Of a stretch of DNA of 57,493 nucleotides, positions 43,487 through 52,553 are shown piece after piece; position 1 is the first letter of the stretch; every line of letters starts with the position of its first letter. Both the position numbers and the translations under genes were made by a program. Below the pieces are notes generated by a model. The model made no database searches. It saw nothing but the letters and a program-made list of their open reading frames with translations, and had not been told where the DNA came from. This DNA comes from JBBSUQ01 sp964389755 (GTDB lineage Bacteria > Bacteroidota > Bacteroidia > Flavobacteriales_D > Crocinitomicaceae), in the NCBI GenBank assembly GCA_964389755.1, contig CAYMEW010000028.1, positions 1 through 57,493 on the forward strand, read 5' to 3'.

Positions 43487-45256
43487 ATGAAGTCGCTGAG
43501 CTATCTCAACAAATATTTTTTAAAATACAAATGGCGCCTCCTGCTCGGCGTCCTTTTTATCGCGACTTCGAACTACTTCAATGTTGAAATGCCGAACTTT
43601 ATCCGCAAGACGGTGAACGGCCTTTTCGAGAACAGTTCACTCGGTACGTTCGGAGACGCATTCAAGGTTGCCGTATATGTGGGCGGTGTTTACATCCTGC
43701 TCTCTATCGCCAAGGGCTTCTTCCTCTTTCTGACACGGCAAACGATCATCGTGTGCAGCCGCCTGATCGAATACGACCTGAAGAATGAGATTTACCGCCA
43801 GTACCAGCGCATGGACTTTTCCTTTTTCAAGCGAAACAACACCGGTGACCTGATGAACCGCATTTCGGAAGATGTAACGCTTGTGCGCATGTACCTCGGT
43901 CCGGGCGTGATGTATACCATCAACCTCGTGGCGCTTTCGACCTTCTCGATCTATTATATGATCAGTATCAACCCGGAACTCACGATCTACGTGCTCATCC
44001 CGCTGCCGATCATGTCGTTTTTGATCTATAAAGTATCTTCACGCATCAACATCATCAGTAAACTGGTTCAGCAGGAGCAGTCGCGGATGTCGACGATCGT
44101 GCAGGAAACATTCAGCGGGATCCGCGTGATCAAGGCCTACAACAAAAACAGGGAAGTACGCGGACGTTTCAACGCCAATACCGAAGAATACAAGAAACGA
44201 AACCTGCGGCTGGTACTCGTAAACGCCTTTTTCATGCCGGTGATCACCGTGCTGATCGGGCTCAGTACGATCCTGGCTATTTACGTCGGCAGTTCCATGG
44301 CCATTGCCACGCCACCGGAAATATTGCCCGGAGATATTCTCGCCTTTGTATTCCTGATCAACGGACTCACCTGGCCCTTTGCCAGCATCGGCTGGGTCAC
44401 TTCGATCGTGCAACGCGCAGCCGCATCCCAGGAGCGCATCAATGAATTCCTGAAGGTGGAACCGGAGATCGAGAATAAGAACCACGAAGCCTTCCGCTTC
44501 GAAGGAAACATCGAATTCCGGAACGTGAGTTTTCGCTATCCTTCCTCTGGAATTCAGGCCATCAAGAACCTGTCCTTTAAGATCGCTCCGGGTGAGACCT
44601 TTGCCATACTCGGGCGCACCGGAAGCGGAAAATCCACTATTCTGAACCTGCTTATGCGACAGGTAGATCCGGATGAAGGACAGATCCTGATCGACGGGAA
44701 AGACCTCCGCGATATCAACCTCGATGCATTCCGGAACCAGACGGGGATCGTACCGCAGGACGTTTTCCTCTTTTCCGATACGATCCGCAACAACATCCAG
44801 TTCGGCGTTTCGGACGGCCACGAACTTTCGGATGAGGAACTCGTTGACATCACCACCAAAGCGCACGTGTATCACAACATCAAGCGTTTCCCGGAACAGT
44901 TTGAGACCATCCTGGGCGAACGCGGCGTCAACCTGAGTGGCGGACAAAAGCAGCGGGTAAGCATCGCTCGTGCGTTGATCCGAAACCCGCGACTGCTCAT
45001 TCTCGACGATTGTCTGTCTGCCGTGGACACCGAAACAGAAGAAATCATCCTGCGCAATCTGAAATCGGACATTGACCACAAGACCAGCCTGGTCGTGAGT
45101 CACCGTATTTCAAGTATCCGCAACGCCGATCACATCCTGGTACTCGAAGACGGCATGGGTGCCGAAGAAGGAAACCACGACGAGCTTATGAAGCAGGAAG
45201 GTATTTATTACGAATTATACCTGAAACAATTGCAGGAACAGTCCGAGGCATCCTGA
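43487..45256 (+). CDS. ABC exporter, fused membrane and ATPase domains (MsbA-like)
   Basis: This is a 589-residue half-transporter. The membrane domain with six helices covers about 15-310, and the nucleotide-binding domain about 345-585. The ATPase motifs are complete: Walker A GRTGSGKST, the Q-loop region, signature LSGGQKQR, and Walker B with DDCLSAVDTE and the following His of VVSHRISS. It works as a dimer and may export lipids, as MsbA does, or another compound; the substrate cannot be read from sequence. It is divergent from leucine dehydrogenase and followed by the PUR protein gene after 92 bases. Confidence 0.92.
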   Translation: MKSLSYLNKYFLKYKWRLLLGVLFIATSNYFNVEMPNFIRKTVNGLFENSSLGTFGDAFKVAVYVGGVYILLSIAKGFFLFLTRQTIIVCSRLIEYDLKNEIYRQYQRMDFSFFKRNNTGDLMNRISEDVTLVRMYLGPGVMYTINLVALSTFSIYYMISINPELTIYVLIPLPIMSFLIYKVSSRINIISKLVQQEQSRMSTIVQETFSGIRVIKAYNKNREVRGRFNANTEEYKKRNLRLVLVNAFFMPVITVLIGLSTILAIYVGSSMAIATPPEILPGDILAFVFLINGLTWPFASIGWVTSIVQRAAASQERINEFLKVEPEIENKNHEAFRFEGNIEFRNVSFRYPSSGIQAIKNLSFKIAPGETFAILGRTGSGKSTILNLLMRQVDPDEGQILIDGKDLRDINLDAFRNQTGIVPQDVFLFSDTIRNNIQFGVSDGHELSDEELVDITTKAHVYHNIKRFPEQFETILGERGVNLSGGQKQRVSIARALIRNPRLLILDDCLSAVDTETEEIILRNLKSDIDHKTSLVVSHRISSIRNADHILVLEDGMGAEEGNHDELMKQEGIYYELYLKQLQEQSEAS

Positions 45257-45348
45257 GTTTCATTCAACATTCTGTACCGGGAATTGCAAAAGACAGCGAA
45301 ATATTGCATCTTTGCCGCTGAACCTTGTAAAATTGTAAACGCACACCG

Positions 45349-45657
45349 ATGGAAAACGACAGCCCGGAAGTATATTCCAAAGTCATTCGCGCCGGTAAAA
45401 GAACGTATTTCTTCGACGTGAAATCGACGAAAGCAAACGACCTTTTTGTTACGATTACAGAAAGTCTGCGCAATGAACTGAACGGAAAAGGAAACTACAA
45501 AAAACACAAGATTTTTTTGTATAAAGAGGATTTCGAAAAGTTTCGGGATGCCCTCGACGAAGTGACCGGTAAGATCGCCGAATTGAAAACATCACACCCC
45601 GACTACCTGGAGTCTACCGAAAAAGATTTTCCCGAAGTAGCTTTCGAAGACCTCTAA
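45349..45657 (+). CDS. PUR-domain nucleic-acid-binding protein (DUF3276)
   Basis: This is a 102-residue protein of DUF3276, the bacterial PUR-repeat family. Related PUR proteins bind single-stranded DNA or RNA. It opens with SKVIRAGKRTYFFDVKSTKA and continues with NYKKHKIFLYKEDFEKFRDA, which fit the family, and ends in an acidic tail. A -7-like CATCTTTG lies about 35 bases upstream; the first base differs from consensus. It is a small single-domain gene between the ABC exporter and parA. Confidence 0.86.
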   Translation: MENDSPEVYSKVIRAGKRTYFFDVKSTKANDLFVTITESLRNELNGKGNYKKHKIFLYKEDFEKFRDALDEVTGKIAELKTSHPDYLESTEKDFPEVAFEDL

Positions 45658-45784
45658 TTTTTTGTCTGTGAAACACTTATTTTGACTGCGCCGGTTCATT
45701 CAGAACCGATCGTTGATAACTCCCCTTTATTTTTTTTTCATCTTACCTGCCTGCTACGTATCTTTATGCTTCAAAATCTGACGA

Positions 45785-46597
45785 ATGGGTAAAATAATAG
45801 CAATAGCCAATCAAAAAGGAGGTGTTGGCAAGACCACCACAGCCATTAACCTCGGTGGTTGTTTTGGTGTGCTGGAATATAAAACGCTTATCGTGGATGC
45901 TGACCCACAAGCCAATGCAACCAGCGGCGTGGGGCTCGATCCGAAGAATACTCGCAATATCTACGACTGCCTGATCAATGAAGCGGACCCGTCCGAACTC
46001 ATCATTGAAACACAAAATCCGAATCTCGATATTCTCCCGTCACACATCGACCTGGTGGGGGCGGAACTCGAAATGATCAATATGCCGAACCGCGAGCAGC
46101 GACTCAAAACCGCACTTGATAAAGTTCGCGACAAATACGATTTCATCATCATCGACTGCTCTCCATCTCTCGGTCTGATCACTGTAAACGCCCTGGTGGC
46201 GGCAGACTCCGTGATGATCCCGGTGCAATGCGAATACTTCGCACTCGAAGGACTCGGAAAACTGCTCAACACCATAAAGATCGTGCAGGGACGCCTGAAC
46301 CCGGAACTGGAGATCGAAGGAATCGTACTCACCATGTACGATACACGCCTACGACTTGCCAACCAGGTGGTGGACGAGGTAAAAACGCATTTCCAGGAAC
46401 TCGTGTTCGATACGGTCATTCACCGCAACACAAAACTCGGCGAAGCTCCGAGCTACGGAGAAACAATCGTTATGCACGATGCCAGCAGCAAAGGTTCTGT
46501 AAATTACCTTAACTTTGCCCGGGAAATTCTCCAGAATAACAATTTGACCCGCATCTCTAACGACAACAAAATAATAGAACAGGACAATGAGTTCTAA
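45785..46597 (+). CDS. parA: Chromosome partitioning ATPase ParA (Soj)
   Basis: This is a 270-residue ParA of the chromosomal Soj type. The deviant Walker A KGGVGKTTT lies near the N-terminus, with Walker B near DFIIIDCSPSLG. There is no N-terminal DNA-binding domain, as in chromosomal rather than plasmid ParA. It should form ATP-dependent gradients on the nucleoid that pull ParB-bound origins apart. It overlaps parB by 11 bases. The run parA-parB-DUF5683-dapB-lepB-wbqC follows. Confidence 0.95.
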   Translation: MGKIIAIANQKGGVGKTTTAINLGGCFGVLEYKTLIVDADPQANATSGVGLDPKNTRNIYDCLINEADPSELIIETQNPNLDILPSHIDLVGAELEMINMPNREQRLKTALDKVRDKYDFIIIDCSPSLGLITVNALVAADSVMIPVQCEYFALEGLGKLLNTIKIVQGRLNPELEIEGIVLTMYDTRLRLANQVVDEVKTHFQELVFDTVIHRNTKLGEAPSYGETIVMHDASSKGSVNYLNFAREILQNNNLTRISNDNKIIEQDNEF

Positions 46598-47516
46598 CAC
46601 CAAGAAAAAACCTGCCCTGGGAAAAGGACTAAGTGCCCTGCTCGAAAATGCGAGCACGGACATTACTTCGGGAAAAACAGGAACACCTTCCGCTACCGTC
46701 GGATCGGTTTCCATGCTCCCCATCGAAAGCATTGAAGCAAACCCCTTCAATCCGCGGACAAACTTTGAAAAAGAAGCACTCGGCGAACTTAGTCAGTCGA
46801 TTGCCGTACACGGCATCATTCAGCCGCTGACCGTTCGTAAACTCGGACGCGATAAATACCAGCTTATTTCCGGTGAACGCCGTTTCCGGGCCTCACAACT
46901 CGCAGGACTTACCGAAGTTCCCGCATACGTGCGCGTGGCCAACGATCAGACCATGCTCGAAATGGCACTCGTGGAAAATATCCAGCGGGAAGACCTGAAC
47001 GCCATCGAGGTGGCCCTCTCCTACTCACGCCTGATCGAAGAATGTTCGCTGACACAGGACCAGCTCAGCCAAAAGGTTGCGAAAAGCCGCTCCAGCATCA
47101 CCAATCACCTGCGCCTGCTCAAACTACCCGGAGAGATCCAGGCAGCCGTTCGCGATAACCTCATTTCAATGGGACATGCACGCGCGCTCGTATCAGCAGG
47201 AGACGAAGAACTGCAGTTGCACATTTTCCGCAGCATCGTCGATGACAACCTCTCCGTACGCGAAGTGGAATCCCTGATCAAGACCGGAACCACCGGGCGT
47301 AAAAAGAAGACGGAGGAAGACGAGAATGAAGTTAGCTTTAAAAAGAACGCACCGGCCGCCCTGGATAAATCCCAAAAAAGTTTCCAGGACCAGTTTGCCG
47401 ACAGGCTTGCCACCCGCGTTGAGATCCGCAAGACCGAAAACGGAAGCGGTAAGATCGTTCTGAACTTCAATTCGGAAGTGGACCTCAACCGCATTATTGA
47501 AATCCTTAACAAATAA
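46587..47516 (+). CDS. parB: Chromosome partitioning protein ParB (Spo0J)
   Basis: This is a 309-residue ParB. The CTP-binding, arginine-rich stretch GERRFRASQLAGL is present, followed by the helix-turn-helix at TQDQLSQKVAKSRSSITNHL. The C-terminal dimerisation part ends the protein. It should bind parS sites near the origin and spread along DNA. I did not find a full parS sequence nearby. The start overlaps the parA end by 11 bases, so the two are coupled. Confidence 0.95.
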   Translation: MSSNTKKKPALGKGLSALLENASTDITSGKTGTPSATVGSVSMLPIESIEANPFNPRTNFEKEALGELSQSIAVHGIIQPLTVRKLGRDKYQLISGERRFRASQLAGLTEVPAYVRVANDQTMLEMALVENIQREDLNAIEVALSYSRLIEECSLTQDQLSQKVAKSRSSITNHLRLLKLPGEIQAAVRDNLISMGHARALVSAGDEELQLHIFRSIVDDNLSVREVESLIKTGTTGRKKKTEEDENEVSFKKNAPAALDKSQKSFQDQFADRLATRVEIRKTENGSGKIVLNFNSEVDLNRIIEILNK

Positions 47517-47519
47517 TAC

Positions 47520-48122
47520 GTGCGCTGGTACGGCCTCATAGGACTGCTCGTAATCTTCACGGCTTTTCAGACCTACGGAGTTGCCGCACCCCTGGCCACG
47601 GATTCGCTCGAAAAGGTTAACCTGAATAATGACACGCTTGCGGTGGCTCAAAAAGATACAGCGCATTCGGTCAAAAAAGCAACCGTTCTTTCCGCAGTGC
47701 TTCCCGGTGCGGGACAGATCTACAATCACATGGCCATGCCTCCCGGAAAAAAGAAAGCATACTGGAAAGTACCGCTTATCTACGCCGGGCTCGGGTCCAT
47801 GGCCTACTTTTTCATCGTGAACAACCGCGAAGTGCGCGACCTCAAAGCCGAATACATCAGCCGGGAGAACGGAACGTTCCTCTACCCGAAATACCAGCAA
47901 TACGACCAGACCGGCGTGTTGACGCTTTTCCGCCAAAGCCAGAATCAGCGCGACCTGTGCATCCTGGGTTTCGGAGCCGTGTATGCTTTACAGGTCCTTG
48001 ATGCGGCCGTAGAGGCACATTTCGTAAACTTTGACGTGTCGGAAGACCTTTCCCTACACATTCGTCCCAAAATGTATGGAAACGCCGCGTACGGCATCGG
48101 ATTTACCTTTGCTTTTCATTAA
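47520..48122 (+). CDS. DUF5683 family envelope protein
   Basis: This is a 200-residue protein. A signal peptide or anchor (about 4-22) precedes a domain with the conserved stretch ATVLSAVLPGAGQIYN, where PGAGQIYN is the family hallmark. A membrane-like segment VPLIYAGLGSMAYFFIV follows, then FGAVYALQVLDAAVEAHF. Function unknown. The start codon is GTG 47520, only three bases after the parB stop. It is part of the parA-wbqC run, which I believe is a common order in Bacteroidota. Confidence 0.87.
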   Translation: MRWYGLIGLLVIFTAFQTYGVAAPLATDSLEKVNLNNDTLAVAQKDTAHSVKKATVLSAVLPGAGQIYNHMAMPPGKKKAYWKVPLIYAGLGSMAYFFIVNNREVRDLKAEYISRENGTFLYPKYQQYDQTGVLTLFRQSQNQRDLCILGFGAVYALQVLDAAVEAHFVNFDVSEDLSLHIRPKMYGNAAYGIGFTFAFH

Positions 48123-48151
48123 GAAACCGAATTAAAGATTAGTTTTACAGC

Positions 48152-48871
48152 ATGAAGATAGCGCTTATCGGATACGGAAAAATGGGAAAAGCCATTGAAA
48201 CCATTGCGCAGGACCGCGGACACGAGATCGTGGCGCGCTTCAATTCGTCGAATCCGCCGACTTCCGTAGCTTTGAAAGCGGCCGAGATGGCCATCGAGAT
48301 CTCCCGGCCCGAATCAGCCATCGAACACATGCTGCTTTGCTTTAAAGCGAGCGTCCCCGTCGTTACCGGCACCACAGGCTGGTACGATGACTTTGCTAAA
48401 GTCGAACAGGCACTCCGTGAACACGAGGGAGCTCTGCTGCACGCCACGAATTTCAGTTTGGGCGTCAACATCTTCTTTGAGATCAACCGGAAACTGGCGG
48501 CATTGCTGCACAATCACCCGGAATACCGCGTGTCACTGGAAGAGATCCATCACCTGCAAAAACTGGATGCACCGAGCGGAACAGCGATCACGCTTGCAAA
48601 ACAAATCCTCGAAGAACAGTCACAACTCAGCGCCTGGCAACTGATCGAAAACGGAGAGGCTGAAGATGCCGACAAACTCCCGATCCATGCCAAACGACTG
48701 CCGGATGTACCGGGCACACACAGCGTCACTTACACTTCCGAAATAGATTCCATCTCCATCACACATGAAGCGCACAGCCGGAAGGGTTTTGCGCTCGGAG
48801 CCGTGCTTGCCATGGAATTTTTACATAAAAAATCCGGGATTTATACAATGAAAGACGTTCTCAACGTTTAA
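48152..48871 (+). CDS. dapB: Dihydrodipicolinate reductase (4-hydroxy-tetrahydrodipicolinate reductase)
   Basis: This is a 239-residue enzyme of lysine and diaminopimelate synthesis. The nucleotide site is at the start (ALIGYGKMGKAIE), the active segment is EEIHHLQKLDAPSGTA and the motif VVTGTTGWYDD is present. It acts in the cytoplasm, in the same pathway as dapF at 12.2-13.0 kb. It lies 29 bases after the DUF5683 gene and 23 bases before lepB, so the operon links cell-wall precursor synthesis with chromosome partitioning and protein export. Confidence 0.95.
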   Translation: MKIALIGYGKMGKAIETIAQDRGHEIVARFNSSNPPTSVALKAAEMAIEISRPESAIEHMLLCFKASVPVVTGTTGWYDDFAKVEQALREHEGALLHATNFSLGVNIFFEINRKLAALLHNHPEYRVSLEEIHHLQKLDAPSGTAITLAKQILEEQSQLSAWQLIENGEAEDADKLPIHAKRLPDVPGTHSVTYTSEIDSISITHEAHSRKGFALGAVLAMEFLHKKSGIYTMKDVLNV

Positions 48872-48894
48872 AAGAACCGAAATTAATACCTTCA

Positions 48895-50787
48895 ATGAAC
48901 GCACTCTATTTTTACCTCTTTTTCCTCGCCCACCCGTACCTCTCGCTTTGGTGGAAAAGTTTTGAACACGCCGGACGAAAATCCTGGGAAGCACTTGTTC
49001 CGGGATATAACTACTTCGTGGCCTTTAAGATTTCCTGTGAAAAACCCTGGTGGTCTTTCCTGATGCTCATTCCCGGCATTCACATCGTGATGTGGTCGGT
49101 GGTGAACCTGAGCTACATCCGTAAGTTCGGTTATTTCTCTTTGGGAGATACTTTCCAGGGGATCTTCTTCCCCTACCTGATCTTTAGCAAAATTGCGAAG
49201 AACGGCGAAAAGCCCGTGGGAGAAACGAACTGGGCCAATGAAAAAGAGCGCGCAAAACGCGAATGGGGAGATCACCTCGTATTGTTCCTGGTGCTTCCGG
49301 TAGTCGGACACGTGCTCGCATTTATTTTCAAAGCGATCAGTCGCGAAAAACCCGGTTCGAAATCCAAAGTGAAGGAATGGGGAGACTCCATCCTCTTTGC
49401 ACTCGTGGCCGCGAGTATCATTCGGACTTACGTGTTCGAACCTTTCCAGATCCCGACCGGATCCATGGAAAAAACACTCGTTGTCGGGGATTTCCTCTTC
49501 GTAAACAAACTCGCTTACGGACCAAAGGTTCCCGTAACGCCGCTTTCCTTTCCGCTCGTACACAACACCATTCCATGGATCAACATCCGTTCATACAGTA
49601 CACTGGAAACCTGTAATTATACGCGATTGCCCGGCTTTACAAAACCGGATCACGGCGACGTCATGGTATTTAACTTTCCTTCCGGCGACACGGCCGTTTA
49701 CGATCCGCGCATGCCGAATGGACTGATGGGACACGATTACCACGGAATTATACGCGACGAGGCGTTTTATTTGTATGATCAACAAAATAAAACCAGCCAA
49801 CAATACAAAATGGGTCAGGCTTTAGAGGAACTGAAAAAACGTCACCCGCAAATGAGTGCGGCGGAACTGCAAGAAAAAGCACAGACGCTGGCGCAGGATT
49901 ATTACTACCAGAAATTTATTAAAGAATTCGACTACTGGAGGAACCAGGCGCGGGCAGAGATCAAAAATGAAAAGATTGTTCAGTCTCGCACAATGGATAA
50001 CGGCGATCCGGTTAGTCACTACGGAGTAATTTACAGACCGGTCGACAAACGCGAAAACTACATCAAACGCTGCGTCGGACTCCCGGGAGATTTTATCGAG
50101 ATCCGAAACTCTGTTTTGTATATTAACGACAAAGCGGTAAAGCCGAAACCTTATCAGGCCATGCAATACATCGTAACGGGTGAATTCAGTCCCACCTCGC
50201 CGGAGAGAATGAAAGAGAAATACGGACTTGAAGAAAGCCGGGATGATTACAAGCCATACGGAAAAGGATATAAAATCAACGCCACGGCGAATGAACTAAA
50301 AAAACTCGAAAGAGACTTTCCGCGTGCCACCTTCACACTTTCACGCGACAAACAGTATTCTGACAGTTCGGGTTATCAGCCCAGCTGGCTGGAAAAGCTC
50401 ATCAATATGAACACTTTTCCCAATGATTTTAGCGTCAATAACACGATCACGGACTTTGGACGGATGCAAATCCCTAAAAAGGGCATGACTGTTCAGTTGA
50501 CCAAAGAGAACATCCCGTTCTACCGCCGGATCATCCACGCGTATGAGGGGCACGACCTGCTCGAAAAAGAAGACGGGATTTACATCGACGGTAAAAAAGC
50601 GACTTCGTATACTTTTGAAATGGACTATTACTGGCTCATGGGAGACAATCGTTTTAACTCTGCCGACTCCCGGATCTGGGGCTTCGTTCCCGAAGATCAC
50701 GTGGTCGGAAAAGCTTCCCTGATCTGGTTTTCCAAAAGTCCGTTCGAAGGATTCCGAACCGAACGTACCTTCCAATGGATCAAATAA
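48895..50787 (+). CDS. lepB: Signal peptidase I, unusually large with two insertions
   Basis: This is a 630-residue signal peptidase I, about twice the E. coli length. Several N-terminal membrane helices (about 5-20, 50-72, 84-98, 127-147) precede the catalytic domain. The active-site Ser190 is in FQIPTGSMEKTL and the general-base Lys391 is in NYIKRCVGLPGD. The C-terminal box MGDNRFNSADSRIWGFV is also present. Between Ser190 and Lys391 sits a roughly 120-residue insertion with a helical region, and a second insertion lies between Lys391 and the C-terminal box. It should cleave signal peptides at the outer face of the inner membrane. It overlaps wbqC by 13 bases. Confidence 0.94.
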   Translation: MNALYFYLFFLAHPYLSLWWKSFEHAGRKSWEALVPGYNYFVAFKISCEKPWWSFLMLIPGIHIVMWSVVNLSYIRKFGYFSLGDTFQGIFFPYLIFSKIAKNGEKPVGETNWANEKERAKREWGDHLVLFLVLPVVGHVLAFIFKAISREKPGSKSKVKEWGDSILFALVAASIIRTYVFEPFQIPTGSMEKTLVVGDFLFVNKLAYGPKVPVTPLSFPLVHNTIPWINIRSYSTLETCNYTRLPGFTKPDHGDVMVFNFPSGDTAVYDPRMPNGLMGHDYHGIIRDEAFYLYDQQNKTSQQYKMGQALEELKKRHPQMSAAELQEKAQTLAQDYYYQKFIKEFDYWRNQARAEIKNEKIVQSRTMDNGDPVSHYGVIYRPVDKRENYIKRCVGLPGDFIEIRNSVLYINDKAVKPKPYQAMQYIVTGEFSPTSPERMKEKYGLEESRDDYKPYGKGYKINATANELKKLERDFPRATFTLSRDKQYSDSSGYQPSWLEKLINMNTFPNDFSVNNTITDFGRMQIPKKGMTVQLTKENIPFYRRIIHAYEGHDLLEKEDGIYIDGKKATSYTFEMDYYWLMGDNRFNSADSRIWGFVPEDHVVGKASLIWFSKSPFEGFRTERTFQWIK

Positions 50788-51371
50788 ACGGAACGGTATT
50801 TCCAACGGCTTACTTCGGGAACATCGCGTACTTCAGGCAACTGGCATTGTCCGGAACGGCTCACATGGAGACCTGCGAAACGTACCCCAAACAAACGTTT
50901 CGCAACCGTTGTACAATCCTGTCGGCAAACGGACTTATTAACCTGAGCATTCCTGTCAAACGTCCGAACGGTTCGAAAACGCTTACGCGTGACATTGGCA
51001 TCGACAATTCCAAAGACTGGCGTAAAATTCACTGGCGTTCCATTGAAAGTGCTTACGCTTCGGCACCTTACTTCGAACATTACGGCCCGCTGATGCGCGA
51101 ACTGCTGGCAACACCCGAAACGAATCTCGTAAAATTCAATACCGAACTCACGCGGACGATCCTGGGCTGGCTCGACATTCCCACGACAATTATGGAAGGT
51201 AACGACTTCTTTAACGACAGCACCATCGAAGCGCGCTTTGAACTCCCGGAACCATACCCGCTCTACCAGCAGGTATTTACGCCCTCCCGAAACGAACACA
51301 TTTCAAACCTCTCCCTGATCGATGCACTGTGCAACGAAGGACCGCTCGCACGAAAATTACTCATCCGATAG
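50775..51371 (+). CDS. WbqC-like family protein
   Basis: This is a 198-residue WbqC-like protein, a family found in sugar or O-antigen gene clusters and in Bacteroidota core operons. The start (GTVFPTAYFGNIAYFRQLAL) and the stretch RNRCTILSANGLINLSIPVK fit the family. WbqC-like proteins have no settled function. It overlaps the end of lepB by 13 bases, as the last gene of the parA operon. Confidence 0.84.
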   Translation: MDQINGTVFPTAYFGNIAYFRQLALSGTAHMETCETYPKQTFRNRCTILSANGLINLSIPVKRPNGSKTLTRDIGIDNSKDWRKIHWRSIESAYASAPYFEHYGPLMRELLATPETNLVKFNTELTRTILGWLDIPTTIMEGNDFFNDSTIEARFELPEPYPLYQQVFTPSRNEHISNLSLIDALCNEGPLARKLLIR

Positions 51372-51427
51372 CCTGTACCGGTCAAAAAAAGTAGCGGTGA
51401 AAAAATGATTATTTTTTCGTTAAAATG

Positions 51428-51458
51428 CTTGCAATTCTGAAAATCTGTTGTATCTTTG
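51428..51458 (+). promoter_or_regulatory. Promoter with -7 box TATCTTTG before the hairpin leader
   Basis: CTTG (51428-51431) and TATCTTTG (51451-51458) are separated by 19 bases, a close match to the Bacteroidota consensus. Transcription should begin near 51465. It lies 57 bases after the wbqC stop. Confidence 0.62.
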
Positions 51459-51464
51459 TAATGA

Positions 51465-51533
51465 TTTAGGTGGTTAGGTTAGGTTGATTAGTGAATGGAG
51501 GGAGGACGCCCGTTTTCCCTCCATTTATTTTAT
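51465..51533 (+). ncRNA. Candidate small RNA or attenuator leader with perfect hairpin
   Basis: A transcript from the promoter just upstream would begin with GT-rich repeats (GGTTAGGTTAGGTTGATTAG) and then enter a perfect 10-bp hairpin: AATGGAGGGA (51494-51503), a 12-base loop, and TCCCTCCATT (51516-51525), followed by TATTTTAT. The layout fits either a 60-70-base terminated RNA or an attenuator 25 bases before the next gene. No known riboswitch class is recognised. The start and end points are inferred from the promoter and hairpin. Confidence 0.5.
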
Positions 51534-51550
51534 ACTAATAATTCAAATAC

Positions 51551-52549
51551 ATGAAATCGTTACACGTTTTTTTACTCATTGCACTTACGGCTCTGCAATT
51601 TAGCTGTAAATCATTTAGCCAAAAGAAAGGAACCACCGATTCACACGAAGCTTCCATTGCATTTTACAACGTCGAAAACCTCTTCGACACGATCAATGAT
51701 CCGCTTATCAATGACGAGGAATTTCTTCCGGATGGCAGAAATGAGTGGAATTCGCAACGCTATAACGAAAAGATCGATCACATCAACAAGGTCTTCGACC
51801 TCTTTCAGAATCCCCTGCTCATCGGCCTGGCTGAAATTGAAAATGCACAGGTCGTTCGCGATGTCATGAAAGCATCTTCCCACGCGGAAACCTTCGGGCT
51901 CGTTCACTTCCAGAGCACGGATGCGCGCGGTATCGATGTGGCACTGATCTACGACTCTTCGCGCCTCGAGTTGAAGAATTCCGGTTTCATTCGCTTTGAC
52001 CTGACAGATGAGAACGGTGAGATCGATCACACGCGGGATATTCTCTGGGCAGAATTCAAAACGGGAAAAGAAACGCTCTTCGCAATGGTCAATCACTGGC
52101 CAAGCAGACGCGGCGGACAGGAAGCCTCCGATTCCAAACGCGTGCTCGCCGCACAGAACGCCCGTAAATTCATTGATAGCCTTCTCAACGAGCATGACGA
52201 TGCACAGATCGTATTCATGGGTGATCTCAACGATTATCCCGAAAACAATGCTCCGAAACTCATCGCTGAAAAACTGGTGCCGATGATCACCAAAAGCAGC
52301 GGACAATATGCCGGCTCCTATAATTACCGCGGCGAATGGGACGTACTCGATCACATCCTCGTGTCCGAAGGGTTTCTGGCTGAAAAGAAAATGTTCGTCG
52401 AAAAGGATTCCGGAAAAATACTCTCCCCGGAATTCATCATGGAAACCTACAAAGGCGATATCGTTCCATTCAGGGCTTACGCCGGCAGCAAGTACCTCGG
52501 TGGCTATTCCGACCACCTGCCCGTCTGCATTTCGGTGCACATGCCCTGA
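51551..52549 (+). CDS. Exported endonuclease/exonuclease/phosphatase family protein, lipoprotein
   Basis: This is a 332-residue protein of the DNase I-like EEP superfamily. The N-terminal signal has a possible lipobox (LQFSC). The catalytic fold is visible in FYNVENLFDT, LAEIENAQV, NHWPSRRGGQEASDSKR with the catalytic His, MGDLNDYPENNAP, and YSDHLPVCISV at the C-terminus. It may cleave nucleic acids or phosphoesters outside the cytoplasm. It has a leader of about 85 bases containing a strong hairpin. Its 3' end is only four bases from the end of the converging gene, with no terminator between. Confidence 0.9.
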   Translation: MKSLHVFLLIALTALQFSCKSFSQKKGTTDSHEASIAFYNVENLFDTINDPLINDEEFLPDGRNEWNSQRYNEKIDHINKVFDLFQNPLLIGLAEIENAQVVRDVMKASSHAETFGLVHFQSTDARGIDVALIYDSSRLELKNSGFIRFDLTDENGEIDHTRDILWAEFKTGKETLFAMVNHWPSRRGGQEASDSKRVLAAQNARKFIDSLLNEHDDAQIVFMGDLNDYPENNAPKLIAEKLVPMITKSSGQYAGSYNYRGEWDVLDHILVSEGFLAEKKMFVEKDSGKILSPEFIMETYKGDIVPFRAYAGSKYLGGYSDHLPVCISVHMP

Positions 52550-52553
52550 TCCG

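Noticed and set aside
45660..45784. A parS-like site in front of parA
   Set aside because: Only an 8-base half site (GTGAAACA near 45667) and a small hairpin are visible. The full palindromic parS was not found here or anywhere else I looked in the window, so the origin position cannot be claimed.
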